Of a stretch of 64,000 bases of DNA, positions 44,276-54,920 are shown in pieces. The position numbers were made by a program, and so were the translations under genes. Each line of letters opens with the position of its first letter. Position 1 is the stretch's first letter. The notes beneath the pieces were generated by a model. The model was not told the origin of the DNA and made no database searches. It was given only the letters and a program-made list of their open reading frames with translations. The DNA comes from Ascarosepion bandense (lineage: Eukaryota > Mollusca > Cephalopoda > Sepiida > Sepiidae), in contig JBBBDQ010001153.1 in the NCBI GenBank assembly GCA_037127315.1, positions 4,645,501 to 4,709,500 of the forward strand, written 5' to 3'.

Positions 44276-45178
44276 TTAATATGTAATATAAGTTTTAAGA
44301 TGTTTCGACCAATGTACCTTTCTTCCAGCTTTTGTGGTAGTTTTTGTCGGTGTATTTGTCGGCGCGGAGGTTGGTTTGGACAATGTGGTATTTTGTGTAC
44401 TTGTAGTGTGTTCAATCGTACTTTCCTTTATTGGTAAGTCTAAGTACGCTGGTTTTAGTCTGTCTATGGAGACAGTATCAAATTTGCCTTTTATGGCGAG
44501 TTTAAAATATTTGTGGTGTCTTTCAACTACCTGGAAAGGTCCGGAGTAGGTAGGACACAAAGGTTTTTTGACTGCATCATTTCGAATAAAAACGTATTTG
44601 CAGTCGTGAAGGTCTTTTGGTGTGTAAAGTTCTTTAGTTTGTGTTCTTGTGGGTGTGTAAACTAAATCGTTCATTTTGTGTTTAAAATCTTTCACAAAAG
44701 TTGTAGTTGGTTGTAAGGAAGTGTTTTTTTCACAAAATTGACCTGGAAGTGTTAAAGATGTTCCAAAAACCATTTCGGAAGCTGTACATCCCAAGTCTTC
44801 TTTGATAACATTCCTTATTGACAATAAAAAAAGAGGCAAATTTTCAAACCGTGTTCTGGAGTTGTTGTTAGCTGTTAAAGCTGTTTTAAGTTGTCTATGG
44901 AATCTTTCGATTAATCCATTTGCGCAGGGGTGATATGCTGTTGTTTTTATATGTTTGACTCCCAATAACTTTGTAAATTCATCGAAAAGCGTTGATTGAA
45001 ATTGGGAGCCTCTGTCTGTTGTTATTACTGAAGGACAACCAAAGACTGCGATCCACTCTCGTAATATGGTTTTAGAGATAGTCTCTGCTGATATATCTCT
45101 AAGTGGGACGGCCACAGGCCATCTTGTAAATCTGTCAATGATAGTAAGTATATATTGACAGTCATTTGCTATTGGCAA
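44276..45178 (-). CDS. Gypsy integrase, catalytic core and C-terminus
   Basis: This is a 300-codon open segment of pol. The catalytic core shows TTDRGSQF (Asp 55) and [10 protein letters not shown] (Glu 91), 35 residues apart as in the DDE integrases. The first catalytic Asp lies just upstream in the same frame ([10 protein letters not shown], about 45185-45210), so the Met is internal. C-terminal to the core is a chromatin-distant basic tail with [20 protein letters not shown], the usual Gypsy GPY/F-type module. The zinc-binding N-terminus is in 45229-45540. A TAA at about 45225 separates the two. Confidence 0.9.
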   Translation of the reverse strand: MPIANDCQYILTIIDRFTRWPVAVPLRDISAETISKTILREWIAVFGCPSVITTDRGSQFQSTLFDEFTKLLGVKHIKTTAYHPCANGLIERFHRQLKTALTANNNSRTRFENLPLFLLSIRNVIKEDLGCTASEMVFGTSLTLPGQFCEKNTSLQPTTTFVKDFKHKMNDLVYTPTRTQTKELYTPKDLHDCKYVFIRNDAVKKPLCPTYSGPFQVVERHHKYFKLAIKGKFDTVSIDRLKPAYLDLPIKESTIEHTTSTQNTTLSKPTSAPTNTPTKTTTKAGRKVHWSKHLKTYITY

Positions 45179-45224
45179 TGGTCCGACAATATCGATGTGT
45201 AGGTTTGTGAACCTACCGTCTGGT

Positions 45225-45545
45225 TTTTAGAATTGTCCTGGAGAAGACTTTGTGTGTCTGTTTGTTTTGCTCTTCTGACAATTCAAGCATGTTTGAGTCC
45301 AGTTTTTTATGTCAGTGTGCATATTAGGCCAAACAAAACGGTTGCTGATTAATTTTGCGGTTGCTCGGCGTCCAGGGTGTGAAAGGTTGTGGAAATGTGT
45401 AAATAACCTTTTTCTTAGTGATGGTGGTATATACGGTCTAGAGTGACCAGTTTTGACATCGCAAAGTATTGTTTTTGTTCCAAATGGAACAGGCTGTTCC
45501 TTCAGCTGTAGGGAAGTGTCGTTTAGTTTGTCTAATGTGGCATCT
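45225..45545 (-). pseudogene. Gypsy RNase H-integrase junction with HHCC zinc finger
   Basis: Read in the frame after the A-run at about 45547-45553, the sequence gives HFHNLSHPGRRATAKLI and TQTCLNCQKSKTNRHTK, a His-x4-His ... Cys-x2-Cys integrase zinc finger. The A-run has lost one base (or gained two), so the RNase H frame ends early at MPH-stop. A TAA closes this segment before the core domain. Confidence 0.75.
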
Positions 45546-46638
45546 TTTTTTGTTCATCTGCAATGAGCTCGAAGGTGAGATCTACCAACTCAATAGATTG
45601 TATTGTAGAGCGTGAAAGTGTATCTGCCACAATATTGTCTGAACCTTTTATGTATCGGATATCCGAGGTAAATTGTGATATATAGTCCAGTTGTCGAGTA
45701 TCTCTGGGCGTATATTTCTCGGTATTTACATGTAAGGCGTAAGTAAGTGGTTTGTGGTCAGTGAAAACGGTGAAATCTCGTCCTTCGAGTAAGTGACGAA
45801 AGTGCCTTATGGACAAGTAAATTGCCAGTAACTCCCTTGAGAAGGTGCTGTATTTTCGTTGTGCAGTGTTCAATTTCACTGAGAAAAAGGATATTGGTTT
45901 TTCCAAGCCATTTTGTTTTTGTTGTAGGACTGCTCCAATTGAGTCTCCTGACGCGTCTGTTGTTAGTGAAAGTGTTGTAGTGTTGTCATTAGAAATGTAG
46001 GAGAGCTTGGTAAAATCTGCTAATGCTTTTTTAGCATTGTGAAAAGCAGTTAAAGCTTCTCCTTCAATTTGAATTTTTGCATTTTTATTTTTTTGTTGCT
46101 GCAACATGTTTGTTAGCGGGGTTAATATGCTGGAACAACGTGGAATAAATCTACGGTAGTAATTTATCAAACCGAGAAATCGTCGAAGTTGTCGCAGTGA
46201 TGTTGGTTGTGGGAAATTTTGTATGGCTGTGACTTTTTCTGGGATAGGTGTGATTCTCTGTTCGTCTATCATGTGGCCTAAAAAGTTCAATTTCGAGACA
46301 GCAAAATCACATTTGCTTATGTTGATTTTCAAGCCGAAATGTGCTAGTCTCTCGAAAACTTGTAATACATGGTCTTTATGTTCATTGATGTCATTGCTAG
46401 CAATGAGGACATCGTCGATATAAGCAAAAACAAATGGTAACCCTCTCAATACCTCGTCAATGAGTCTCTGGAAAGTTTGGGCAGCATTACGTAGTCCAAA
46501 TGGCATTCTGGTGAATTCGAAAAGTCCAAAAGGAGTTGTAATTGCTGTCTTTTCTATGTCTTCTTCGGCTACTGGAATTTGGTAGTAAACTTTAACCAAA
46601 TCTAGTTTTGTGAAGATTCTGGTTCCTTGCAAGCCCAT
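45532..46638 (-). CDS. Gypsy reverse transcriptase and RNase H
   Basis: This is a 368-codon open segment. Palm motif A is [14 protein letters not shown] (Asp 13), motif B is [18 protein letters not shown], and motif C is [11 protein letters not shown] (YIDD 73-76). The connector reads [19 protein letters not shown]. RNase H has [32 protein letters not shown] and [14 protein letters not shown], and the frame runs on to IVADTLSR. The finger domain is in the preceding frame at 46602-47483, joined by a 2-bp AC-repeat insertion near 46655. All active-site residues seen are intact. Confidence 0.9.
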   Translation of the reverse strand: MGLQGTRIFTKLDLVKVYYQIPVAEEDIEKTAITTPFGLFEFTRMPFGLRNAAQTFQRLIDEVLRGLPFVFAYIDDVLIASNDINEHKDHVLQVFERLAHFGLKINISKCDFAVSKLNFLGHMIDEQRITPIPEKVTAIQNFPQPTSLRQLRRFLGLINYYRRFIPRCSSILTPLTNMLQQQKNKNAKIQIEGEALTAFHNAKKALADFTKLSYISNDNTTTLSLTTDASGDSIGAVLQQKQNGLEKPISFFSVKLNTAQRKYSTFSRELLAIYLSIRHFRHLLEGRDFTVFTDHKPLTYALHVNTEKYTPRDTRQLDYISQFTSDIRYIKGSDNIVADTLSRSTIQSIELVDLTFELIADEQKKMPH

Positions 46639-47483
46639 GGCAAAATCGTGTGTAGATGTGGGATTGGATACCTATCAGGAACTGTTTTTGCGTTGAGGTT
46701 CCTGAAATCCCCACAAGGTCGCCATGCACCTGTTTCTGGCTTCTGGACCATATGTAGCGGTGAGGAGTATGGACTACTAGAAGGACGTATAATGCCTAAT
46801 TGTAACATGTGCTGAAATTCGTCTTTTGCTACTTTATATTTCTCTGGATGCAATCTGCGTGGTGATGCATGTGTGGGTGGTCCAGAGGTTGTGATATAAT
46901 GTTTGGCTGTGTGACGAACTTCATCAGAATGTTTAAAGGGCGTAGTAAGAGTTGGAAATTTTGTAATCAACTCTTGTAGTCCATTCGCATCTGGTAGTGC
47001 CGCACAGATTCCTGTTGACTTGTAGATTGAGGTGATTCCCTTTGCTGTTAGGTCTGTGTTGCAATCGACGAGAGATTGCCTAGCCATGTTCACTGAAACG
47101 TTGAAATGGGACAAAAAATCAGCTCCAAGAATCGGTGTTTTTACTTGGGCTATTGTGAAGATCCACGGAAAAGGTCGGCGTAAACCCAAATTGAGCGTCA
47201 GTGCTATCTCACCGTAGGTGTCAATTCTTGATCCATTTGCTGCTTGCAGTGTGAATGAAGATAGTTGGTGTTTTTTTCTGGGATCCGGTGGAATAACGCT
47301 GATTTGTGCGCCGGTGTCGACTAAAAATAAATATCCGGTATTTTTGTCTCGGATGTAAAATAGACGACTTCCTTGTTTTATACCAGCAACTAATGTCGTC
47401 TTTACTTGCTGCCGGTGTAACCGTTTCCCTGGTTTTGTGTTGAAGTGTGTGAGGTCGAATTGAAGTTGCATGGTTTTATGCAC
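46602..47483 (-). CDS. Gypsy protease and reverse transcriptase fingers
   Basis: This is a 293-codon open segment. The aspartic protease has [16 protein letters not shown] (Asp-Thr-Gly-Ala at 56-59). After it come [20 protein letters not shown] and the RT start: [40 protein letters not shown] and IPHLH. The last ~17 codons are out of frame because of the CACAC insertion. Its 5' part overlaps the end of gag in another frame, so gag-pol expression probably needed a frameshift, or the overlap is itself a mutation. Confidence 0.88.
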   Translation of the reverse strand: MHKTMQLQFDLTHFNTKPGKRLHRQQVKTTLVAGIKQGSRLFYIRDKNTGYLFLVDTGAQISVIPPDPRKKHQLSSFTLQAANGSRIDTYGEIALTLNLGLRRPFPWIFTIAQVKTPILGADFLSHFNVSVNMARQSLVDCNTDLTAKGITSIYKSTGICAALPDANGLQELITKFPTLTTPFKHSDEVRHTAKHYITTSGPPTHASPRRLHPEKYKVAKDEFQHMLQLGIIRPSSSPYSSPLHMVQKPETGAWRPCGDFRNLNAKTVPDRYPIPHLHTILPWACKEPESSQN

Positions 47484-47836
47484 TTCCTTGCTTCACATCC
47501 AAATTTGAAATGATACCAACAGGTATCATAGGTGCGTTGCTCTCTAGAAAATGAGCTCGATCTACTTCGACTTCTGCGTCGTGAGGAGGTTCTGTAAGGA
47601 CGGGAACGTTCGGATGCTTGAAACTTCACCAAACTTTGAACCTGCAGAGTTAGATTTGCCATGCCCTGCAGCAGTTCAGTATACCTGTCTGGCGTGGTTG
47701 TTTGTGATGTTGTGTTTCTTGGTGTTGGTGCATTCCTTTGTGTTGCGTCATTTGTTGGGTTGTAAGATGTGGCGTAAACGTTCTGGTTTTGGTTATTGTC
47801 GTGTATTTTATCAGCTATTTCCGATAATCTATCCAA
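47402..47836 (-). CDS. Gypsy gag, C-terminal half
   Basis: A 144-codon open segment starts in [14 protein letters not shown]. It continues through an Arg/Ser-rich stretch ([19 protein letters not shown]) to a Cys/His cluster, [18 protein letters not shown], the nucleic-acid-binding motif common in this Gypsy group. It continues gag of 47847-48299 after a frameshift at the A-run near 47905-47912. Confidence 0.8.
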   Translation of the reverse strand: MDRLSEIADKIHDNNQNQNVYATSYNPTNDATQRNAPTPRNTTSQTTTPDRYTELLQGMANLTLQVQSLVKFQASERSRPYRTSSRRRSRSRSSSFSREQRTYDTCWYHFKFGCEARKCIKPCNFNSTSHTSTQNQGNGYTGSK

Positions 47837-47846
47837 GTCTAAATCC

Positions 47847-48299
47847 TCAGGGAGTGATGCGTGTATCTGTGTTGTATGAGTGTGGAGTTTGTCTGTCCAT
47901 AGTTTTTTTTAACACCGTTTCGGACATGGTGCTGCTTCCCAACAAAGATTTCATTTTCCTCAAGAGTTGTGAGGGTGTCATATGTCCAAGGGTCAAATTG
48001 TTAAATAAATCATGTAACTTTCTTCCATCCGAAGTACCCATACGTCTTATAATGGCGTTCTTTAGTGTATCATATGGTTTGTCCTCAGGCATATGGTCTA
48101 GCAAATCGACCACTTCTGCCGCCACGTCGGTGGGAAGTTTTTCCACGACGTATGCATACTTTGAGGTTTGCGATGTAATTTTTTTAGCGCTAAAAAGTGC
48201 ATTTAGCTGAGAAAACCATACTGGTATGTTAGTTGGGTTGTAGCTGGGAATGCTGGCTGATATTGTTGCTGTTGTGGGTTCAATGTCGTTGTTTTCCAT
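47847..48299 (-). CDS. Gypsy gag, N-terminal half
   Basis: A 150-codon open segment begins MENNDIEPTTATISAS and reads NIPVWFSQLNALFSAKKIT, KYAYVVEKLPTDVAAEVVDL and HDLFNNLTLGHMTPSQLLRK, the capsid-like core typical of gag in this group. The start at 48299 is plausible for the element: it is the first Met before the conserved core and lies about 105 bp from the LTR. The last ~25 codons are out of frame. Confidence 0.85.
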   Translation of the reverse strand: MENNDIEPTTATISASIPSYNPTNIPVWFSQLNALFSAKKITSQTSKYAYVVEKLPTDVAAEVVDLLDHMPEDKPYDTLKNAIIRRMGTSDGRKLHDLFNNLTLGHMTPSQLLRKMKSLLGSSTMSETVLKKTMDRQTPHSYNTDTRITP

Positions 48300-48385
48300 C
48301 TTTTACGCGTTGTGGTAATTTTTGTGTTGTTTTCTAAGATGAGAGCATTTTTTTTTTTTTTTTTTGTGTTACGTGCTTTCACCAG

Positions 48386-48403
48386 TCGGAAGGTCACCAA
48401 TTT
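48386..48403 (-). other. Candidate primer binding site of Gypsy element
   Basis: Directly inside the element's 5' LTR the minus strand reads TTGGTGACCTTCCGACT. TGG at the start is what a tRNA 3' CCA end would pair with. The tRNA species was not determined. Confidence 0.5.
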
Positions 48404-49199
48404 TGTGGGGGATTTGGTATTTGCTGGGTTGTATGTACTTCCGTATTTTACGGGTCTGGCTCTCTAGATTATTTCCCCCACAAATACAACACTCTGTTTT
48501 ACAATCGCGCAAAGTGAAAGGAATAATTCACAACGGACATTAAACAACAAACAATTTATTATGTGAAAAATAAAATGGTACGTGGAAACAAATAAAATAC
48601 ATGATGCGAAAAATGCCTTTTGGGAAATAAAACTTGGCAAAGAGTTAAATTTGTTCAAAGATGTGTATAAGTTTACATTAGCAGAGTCCGTAAATAAGTC
48701 TTTCCTACTTACAGTTAGTTCATTTCAGTTGGCAACAGCGTGTCGCGTTGCTGAAAGAAAGTTCGTCGGTTTTTTCTTTTCAAGGTCCTCGGAGCTAGGT
48801 CATGAACTTTGGCGTGGAAGAAATGACTTGGCCGGACAAAGTATCGGTGGCATGCGTACTTAATTGCTAGCTTGGTGACTGACCTTTTTTTCTCTAACTG
48901 TGTGTATTATATACATTAATAGGGGATCAACGAATCTTCCTAACATTAGGGTGTGAAAACATTTATTGACCAATCAGATTTATTATTTTACTATTTTGTT
49001 TTGGGGCCTAAATATTTTTGTGTTAATTTACTTCCGATCCTATTTTTCTAGAATGTTCTTATTCTAAGTTTTTAGCAGATTGGCTGAGAAATATAAAAAT
49101 GTAATCTAAATTCTACTGCCGTTTTGATCCAATTTTTGTAGAATGTTTTATTGTGATTTCCTGTTGCTTATTTTAATAGAAAAAAAATATGTATCCCAT
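48404..49199 (-). repeat. Gypsy 5' LTR
   Basis: Same length and ends as 43442-44237. It would carry the element's promoter, but I cannot point to a defined start site. Confidence 0.93.
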
Positions 49200-49292
49200 A
49201 ACCTTCTGCTCAACCAGTCATGTTTCGAAAGAGATATGATTGCCCAATCGTGTATCACTTATGGCACTTAACTGACTGACTGACTGATAAAA
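49200..49292 (+). repeat. Dispersed repeat, right half, split by Gypsy
   Basis: AACCTTCTGCTCAACCAGTC and on through AAAGAGATATGATTGCCCAA to the ACTGACTGACTG end aligns with 59556-59635. The first five bases are the Gypsy target duplication. Confidence 0.75.
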
Positions 49293-49952
49293 CTCACAAA
49301 TTAAATTTATTATATTTTGAACACGACCTAAATTATAAGTTTATTAATTTGTTTGATGGGGCTTGTAGCGAACAAAACAAGTTCTACATTTAAAATTCAA
49401 ATGCTAAGCACTAACTCATTGATTTTGTTAGAAATAAACGAATTTACTCGAATTTACAAACTTTACTTAGCACACACGCAAAAGTGAATCCAAAACAAAA
49501 CTCGTTAAATTTCACACCTTGATGCGAAATGCTTTTCGGTCTGTAGAAAACTAGGAAACATCTAAAAACAAAATTCAAATAATCTTCAATTATAAGAAAC
49601 AAATTCTTTCACAAACCTTTTCGCGAGCTGACACGAGGTTTGTACGTCCTCCAATAGAAAAGCTAGAATCACATCCGGAAGTAAATTCTCAAATGACATT
49701 TTCGAGCCCCAGAAACGAAATAAAAGACGGGCCAAGTTTGATTGTCACCAGAGGACGAGCGTAATTAACACGTCCCTTGACAAACATCAAGCGATCATTA
49801 TTATTACCACTCCCTTTCTCTCTCACCTTCTTCTCCTTTATCATTCATCCGTCTACGTTTTCTTATACTTGATAACCGAATGAAACCCTTTAAGAATGAG
49901 CTAAGACTTCAAAGATTATGCTACCCAACAGTAACACTCATACATACATACA

Positions 49953-49984
<32 letters not shown>

Positions 49985-50279
49985 CGTTCTTACCTACGTA
50001 CATATAAACTCAATTTTGCAAACACTACTACGAACATTTAAACGAACAATTGATATCCTTAACCTCTTACTACTATTTCTCTTGGAACGTTTAATTTCTA
50101 CCAATTCATGTTAGTTTTTTCTATTACTAAATTTGTATTTAAATATACAAAATGTACACTCTTATTCTTTCACATATTCCAATCTCCAACCTTCTGATGA
50201 TAGCGAACAACCCTATGTTGTAGGGAGTTAGGTTATGTATGACACATGGCCAATTTAATAAATATTAACTATCTCCCTA
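49293..50279. other. AT-rich DNA with (CATA)n microsatellite
   Basis: A (CATA)n tract lies at 49939-49983. A short stretch with the 34-bp unit flavour (GAACACGACCTAAATTATAA) is at about 49318. No gene seen. Confidence 0.6.
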
Positions 50280-51260
50280 CTGTCACAGGATCATGACCTA
50301 ATAGTCAAACTTCTTACATTTTAAGTAAGGTATAAGTGCTAAATGTGTTTGATTTTTAAACACATTTGCTAGATATTAGTGACGCCTTAAGATAAAAATT
50401 GTAATTTGATTGAAACAGTACCAGGAAAACTTCATTAAATTTGAACATAAACTAAATGTTACATTTATTAAATATTAAACACTACTTAATGGTTAGATTT
50501 ATTGGGTGAACCACTTGTTTAATTTATTGAAATTATTTATATGACTTATGCATTAAATCTTTTTTATGTTAGGTTTAATAAAATAATGATTTTTATTATA
50601 TTTTGTATTCTAATTAGAGTTAAATTTGTTAGATCTTGTACACATTGTGAATTAACACTTAGATTGTGAGAATTAGAATATGACCCAAGATAAATTGGCT
50701 AAATATTTGATACAACCTATGTGGATATAATTTAATTTTTATATTTATTACATTTAGGACACGACTTTAAGTTGTTAGGTTTTAGACACAAAGGAAAATA
50801 AAACATTCTAGATTTTGAAACGTTGCGTAAGTTAGATTTGTTAATTACATAAAAGTGTCAGATTTTTAATATGACCTAAATATTAAATTTATTAGATCTT
50901 CAACATAACATAATATTAATTTTAAACAGAATTTATTATAACTTAGACAAGAACTCAGTTAAATTTATTAAGACTTAAACACGGCCTGAATGTTAAGTTG
51001 CTATGTCATGGACACAATCTCAAATTTAAAAGTTGTTAATCCTTAAATACGACCAGAAAGTTATATTTGCTTGTTTACGGATGCGATCTCACAGGTGCAT
51101 TAAATCATAGATACGAACTGAAATTTAAATTCCTTTGAACTTAGATGTGGCACAATTAAAATTTTGTAAGATCTTGAACATGACATGAGAGTTAAGTTTC
51201 TTAGGTCATGATCGATACAAATTTGTTAGATCTTGGATCTTATCTACTAATTCGTTCATT
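50280..51260. repeat. 34-bp degenerate minisatellite, right part
   Basis: Consecutive units of 30-35 bp are clearest at 50880-51240. They start with words like AAGACTTAAACACGGCCTGA, ATCCTTAAATACGACCAGAA and AGATCTTGAACATGACATGA, each followed by a TTAAATTTATTA-like half. About 20 or more units are present at varying decay, with no coding potential. Confidence 0.65.
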
Positions 51261-53547
51261 ATATCATGCTCATGAACTAAGGATTAAATGCTTTATCTTG
51301 AACCCGATTTGAACTGTTAATACTGAATTGTTTTGCAAAAGTAGGTAGAACAGTGATTTATTTTGGAACCAGCTTAAATAATTTCGTGGATAACATTAAT
51401 ATGATTTTATTTGTCTAATATAATGGCTGTTTCATTCATTATAATTTATATTCAATATAACTTGCTGCTTTGAAAGTTTCTTTTATGTACAGTTAATATT
51501 TTCGTCAATAGTGAAACACTAACAACTGAAAATCTATTAAGTTAGCCATAAAATAACATAGAAATAAATATTTTTTCTGTAAAGAATTTAATACAAAATA
51601 AACGAAAAAGAAATTACAGCCAATTGCCGTTTCTATAAACGGCTACTGAAATTTCTCTCTTGCGATTCTTATTCAGACACAGTTGGCAACATTATTTTGG
51701 TATCCTATTGACAATTTTGTGAATGATATTTTGCACAAGTTTAATGTCGTTGTCCGACTTTATTGAATTTGTGTTTGTTTGTTTCAATGATCACAGTTGT
51801 TGAATTTCATCGTTACAAATGTAAAATATTCAGAAGATAATACTTTTAATTGCTTTCTCTGAAGAAAATATTTTCATTGGAGAGACATTCAGCCCATTTA
51901 TCTAATATTAATACTTTCAAACAGTAGGAAAAGAAAGGTTGTAACTGTTATCATCGTCTCGGGTGGTATTTTCAATTCCCTCTACCAAGAAAAACATGTA
52001 CGTTAAGTAAGGAATTGCATAGAAACTGATTTCTTAATAGTAATTCTTGTTGATTAATGTAGAACTACATAGGCGTGATGTTTATGCTCGATATTGTGTC
52101 CTCCATGTAAATTGCCAAAGAATATATCTTATAAGGCAAGAGAAGTGTAGGCGAAGTTATGCTTTGAGTCAGTATTGTAGGCAATAAGATGACTGATCTC
52201 TTCTAAAGATTATGCTTTAAGAGAAATATAGAAATATAGATAAAAGTTGTATGAGCGATAAACGTCACATAAAGAAGCTTTAATCTAAATAATATATTCA
52301 TGCAAGTTAATGCTTTCAATTTGTAAAGCTATTTCAAACAAATTTGAAGTCATGTTTTGCAAAGTGGAAAATAGCTTTCAAGATTTTGAGGAGGCATTGA
52401 CATATGTGAAGCAATGGAATATGTTGCAAGTATTGTTAAGGTCGAAATCGAAGTAAAACAATATCAATTAGTGAGTAACTCATCAAGATTATAGAATATC
52501 AAGGATCCTATATCAATATTTAAATTAATAAAATTGTTTATTCTGTTATATGGGATCATAACTTAATCAAATACATGATTTCATGACTTTGATTATTTTA
52601 ATTTATTTATAAATACGAATTTATGTGATTTGTTTACAAAATAAAACGTGATACCCACCCAATATAGTTATCAATATTTTTAATAATGATTGATAGTATA
52701 ATCTGCAGCTCACACATAATAAAGTTTGGCATAATTATGATTGACTTTAATTTGACACTTGCTATTAAACGGTTTGAAATGGTTCCATTCGATATATTGA
52801 AGCTTGCTGCAATAGCTGATGCCGATCTCTTTGCCTAAACTGAACATTTCTTTTACAAATGTTTCAACCAATGTAAAATCGAGAAAACTTAATGCAGAAG
52901 TTTTAAAGTAGATAGGTTTTCCCATTTGGAAGATTTGTGCAATCCAGTGCCACCACCTTTTGCTGCAATAAGCCAAACGTAATAAATAGCATTTACCGAT
53001 AAGAACACTTTTTGAGAAATCGGTTAGCAAAGTCAAATTAACTACAGTACCGAAAAATCGTTATTTTCAAACGTGTGCCATCTAAAACTTCCAGAAATTA
53101 AAATTTCCCGATATGAATCAAATCAAGTAAATGCGACAGTCAGCCAAGGTAATTGAAAACTATGATAGGGTCGATAAATCAGCTATTTGGATTCCACATT
53201 AGAAGGTACTAATATCTTTCTAATGCAGATATTTTTCACTCTTTCCTCTACTAGGCAGTATAAAATAATTCCTTAAAGTTTGAAGAATTAACTACAGCTT
53301 CCGATTCTAAAATGTTCTATAGGAATCATTGGAAAAATGCACTTTGATAATAAATTAATATGATAATGCTTTCAAGTCTTAATTCTCTAATGGCAGAGTG
53401 AGTTGCATATTTTCTACTGATGCAAACACCCAGTGTTCGAACCGTAAACTCGTATCAGAATGTAGTAACTCTTTTTGTCCTTAGCCAGTTGTATTCTAGT
53501 ACACTGTCTTTTAGTTCACGAACTGATACTTACATTTTTATTTTAGT
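51261..53547. other. No gene recognised
   Basis: AT-rich DNA. The longest frame (52710-53036, minus, 108 codons) contains LAYCSKRWWHWIAQIFQMGK and FVKEMFSLGKEIGISYCSK. I do not recognise it. It could be an old transposon or host fragment, or chance. Confidence 0.4.
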
Positions 53548-54889
53548 CAGCCTATGAAAGAGGTTATCCAATGAGATAAATTAAGTGGGGTTGGGTGGTT
53601 ATGACATTTTAAAAAATGATGTGTCTAAGGCTCATAAACAGTAATCAGTGTTTTGTCACAGAAAGCCAGACATGTCAAATTTTTAAACCGGAAAACTGAA
53701 AACAAGATAAAGGATAAAAAAGAGAGAAGAGAAAAGAGAAAGAAAATAGAAAAACTACATCGATAAAAAAAATCGTAAATAAAATAAAATCGAAAACTAC
53801 ATAAAGGTTAAGAATAATATTAAAAATAAAAATTAAAAACTAAAATATTTTCTCAAGGGTATCTTTTCAAAATACAAATAAAAGAAAGATATTGATGAAA
53901 AAATTACCAGTGAAAAAGATAAATTTAAAACAATAAAATTAAAGGAGCAAATAGTAAATTTATTGAGATAAAATTGAGATGATTTCATATATATTTGAGA
54001 GTATGGAAAAATTCTATGGAGGCAAAAATTAGTAATTTCATTACGTTGGTTCAATAAGTCAGTTTGGGGGAAGTTTATTATATAGATTTTTTTCTTGTAA
54101 GCAAAGGAAACATATTTCATGTAACGATTTACATGTTCTATTTTAGTTAATATTTTCCATTTAACTAGGAGTTTTATTTGCATCTTTCAGTTGCCAGTCG
54201 TGTTCAGAGAGAGAAGTAAAATTTCTATATATTTTATTATTGAAAGATAAGTTGTCCTAGTAACATCGAAACTCAAAATTATTCTTAGTATATCTGATAT
54301 AATGTTTAAGATTAGAATTTTGAGTAGTAGAAATGCTTGCTTAATATACTATTGAATCCGTAAGGCATTTATTTTTGCAAAGGACATGCATAAAGTTTAT
54401 GACAATTGCAGAAAATTGTGTTATTATCATTATTCATTGTAAGTTGGTTATAATTAATATCATAATTTTGTTTTAGGATTTTATTATTATGTTTGTTATT
54501 ATCATAGCAAGATCATCAGTGCAGCTATAACTAAGTTTCAGTGTATTTTTATTAAATATTTTGCCAAGGGGATTATTGTTTCGAAAGTGTTTTTTAACTA
54601 TATTAAGAAATTTATTGCCCAACTTGGTACTAACTATTTGGTTAAATGGTGGTGTGTACCAAACTATTTTCGCATTTCGTTTATGTTTGGTATTATGATT
54701 AATTTGTTTATGATATTTAATATCATTGCATATATAGCTGCTGTTTATTAGGACTGTATTGTAGTAATGTCTATGTTGACATAAATTGTCCTCAGTTGAG
54801 GAATTATTGTTTATTCTGTGTTCAACTAAATGTGGTATATGTTTAATAATAAGCAGTGGTTGATTTGATTTAGGATGTATGTACAGTAG
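53548..54889 (-). mobile_element. Penelope-like retroelement, GIY-YIG-type 3' half, copy 2
   Basis: Aligns at DNA level with 7240-8600: shared 3' blocks include CCAATGAGATxAATTAAGTG and GGTTGGG, the purine-rich stretch, and TTACGTTGGTTxAATAAGT. Minus-strand coding runs from the RT tail through KRNAKIVWYTPPFNQ and CNCHKLYACPLQK to LLNQRNEITNFCLHR. It ends abruptly at 54889, where a TA-targeting transposon end begins. Confidence 0.65.
53833..54183 (-). pseudogene. C-terminus of PLE protein, copy 2
   Basis: A 116-codon minus frame. The informative part reads KYVSFAYKKKIYIINFPQTD followed by LLNQRNEITNFCLHR, equivalent to 7681-7908. Beyond this the frame continues into 3' noncoding sequence. Confidence 0.5.
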
Positions 54890-54919
54890 CAGCCATAATA
54901 TAAGAAACGGAAACAACAA
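54473..54919 (-). pseudogene. PLE protein, RT tail to linker, copy 2
   Basis: A 148-codon open segment. The first dozen codons lie in a later insertion (54889-54919). Then come SNQPLLIIKHIPHLVEHRIN, KRNAKIVWYTPPFNQIVSTK, LGNKFLNIVKKHFRNNNPLG and IFNKNTLKLSYSCTDD. This block links the RT to the nuclease part in GIY-YIG-type PLE proteins. Copy 1 has it at about 8150-8600 with more damage. Confidence 0.6.
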
Positions 54920-54920
54920 A
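54887..54920 (+). repeat. Tc1/mariner-like terminal repeat, single end
   Basis: TA followed by CAGTAGCAGCCATAATATAA, then GAAACGGAAAC, in the style of Tc1-group ends, interrupts the PLE copy. I could not find its inverted partner within the next 2.5 kb. It may belong to the dead transposase at 55959, but that is unproven. Confidence 0.4.

Larger units (their letters stand above)
43442..49199 (-). mobile_element. Ty3/Gypsy LTR retrotransposon, nearly complete
   Basis: Two 796-bp LTRs enclose gag, protease, reverse transcriptase, RNase H and integrase in Ty3/Gypsy order on the minus strand. A 5-bp AACCT duplication flanks it (43437-43441 and 49200-49204), confirmed by the uninterrupted repeat at 59.4 kb. 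Next to the element's 5' LTR is TTGGTGACCTTCCGAC, a primer-site candidate starting TGG. Next to its 3' LTR is a G-rich tract (44241-44250 on the plus strand) as polypurine tract. The LTRs differ at 9 positions by my count (about 1.1%), so the insertion is recent. Three frameshifts and one stop disable it. Confidence 0.93.

Noticed and set aside
47551..48210. 219-codon plus-strand frame opposite Gypsy gag
   Set aside because: It is the antisense shadow of gag, which has clear family motifs on the minus strand.
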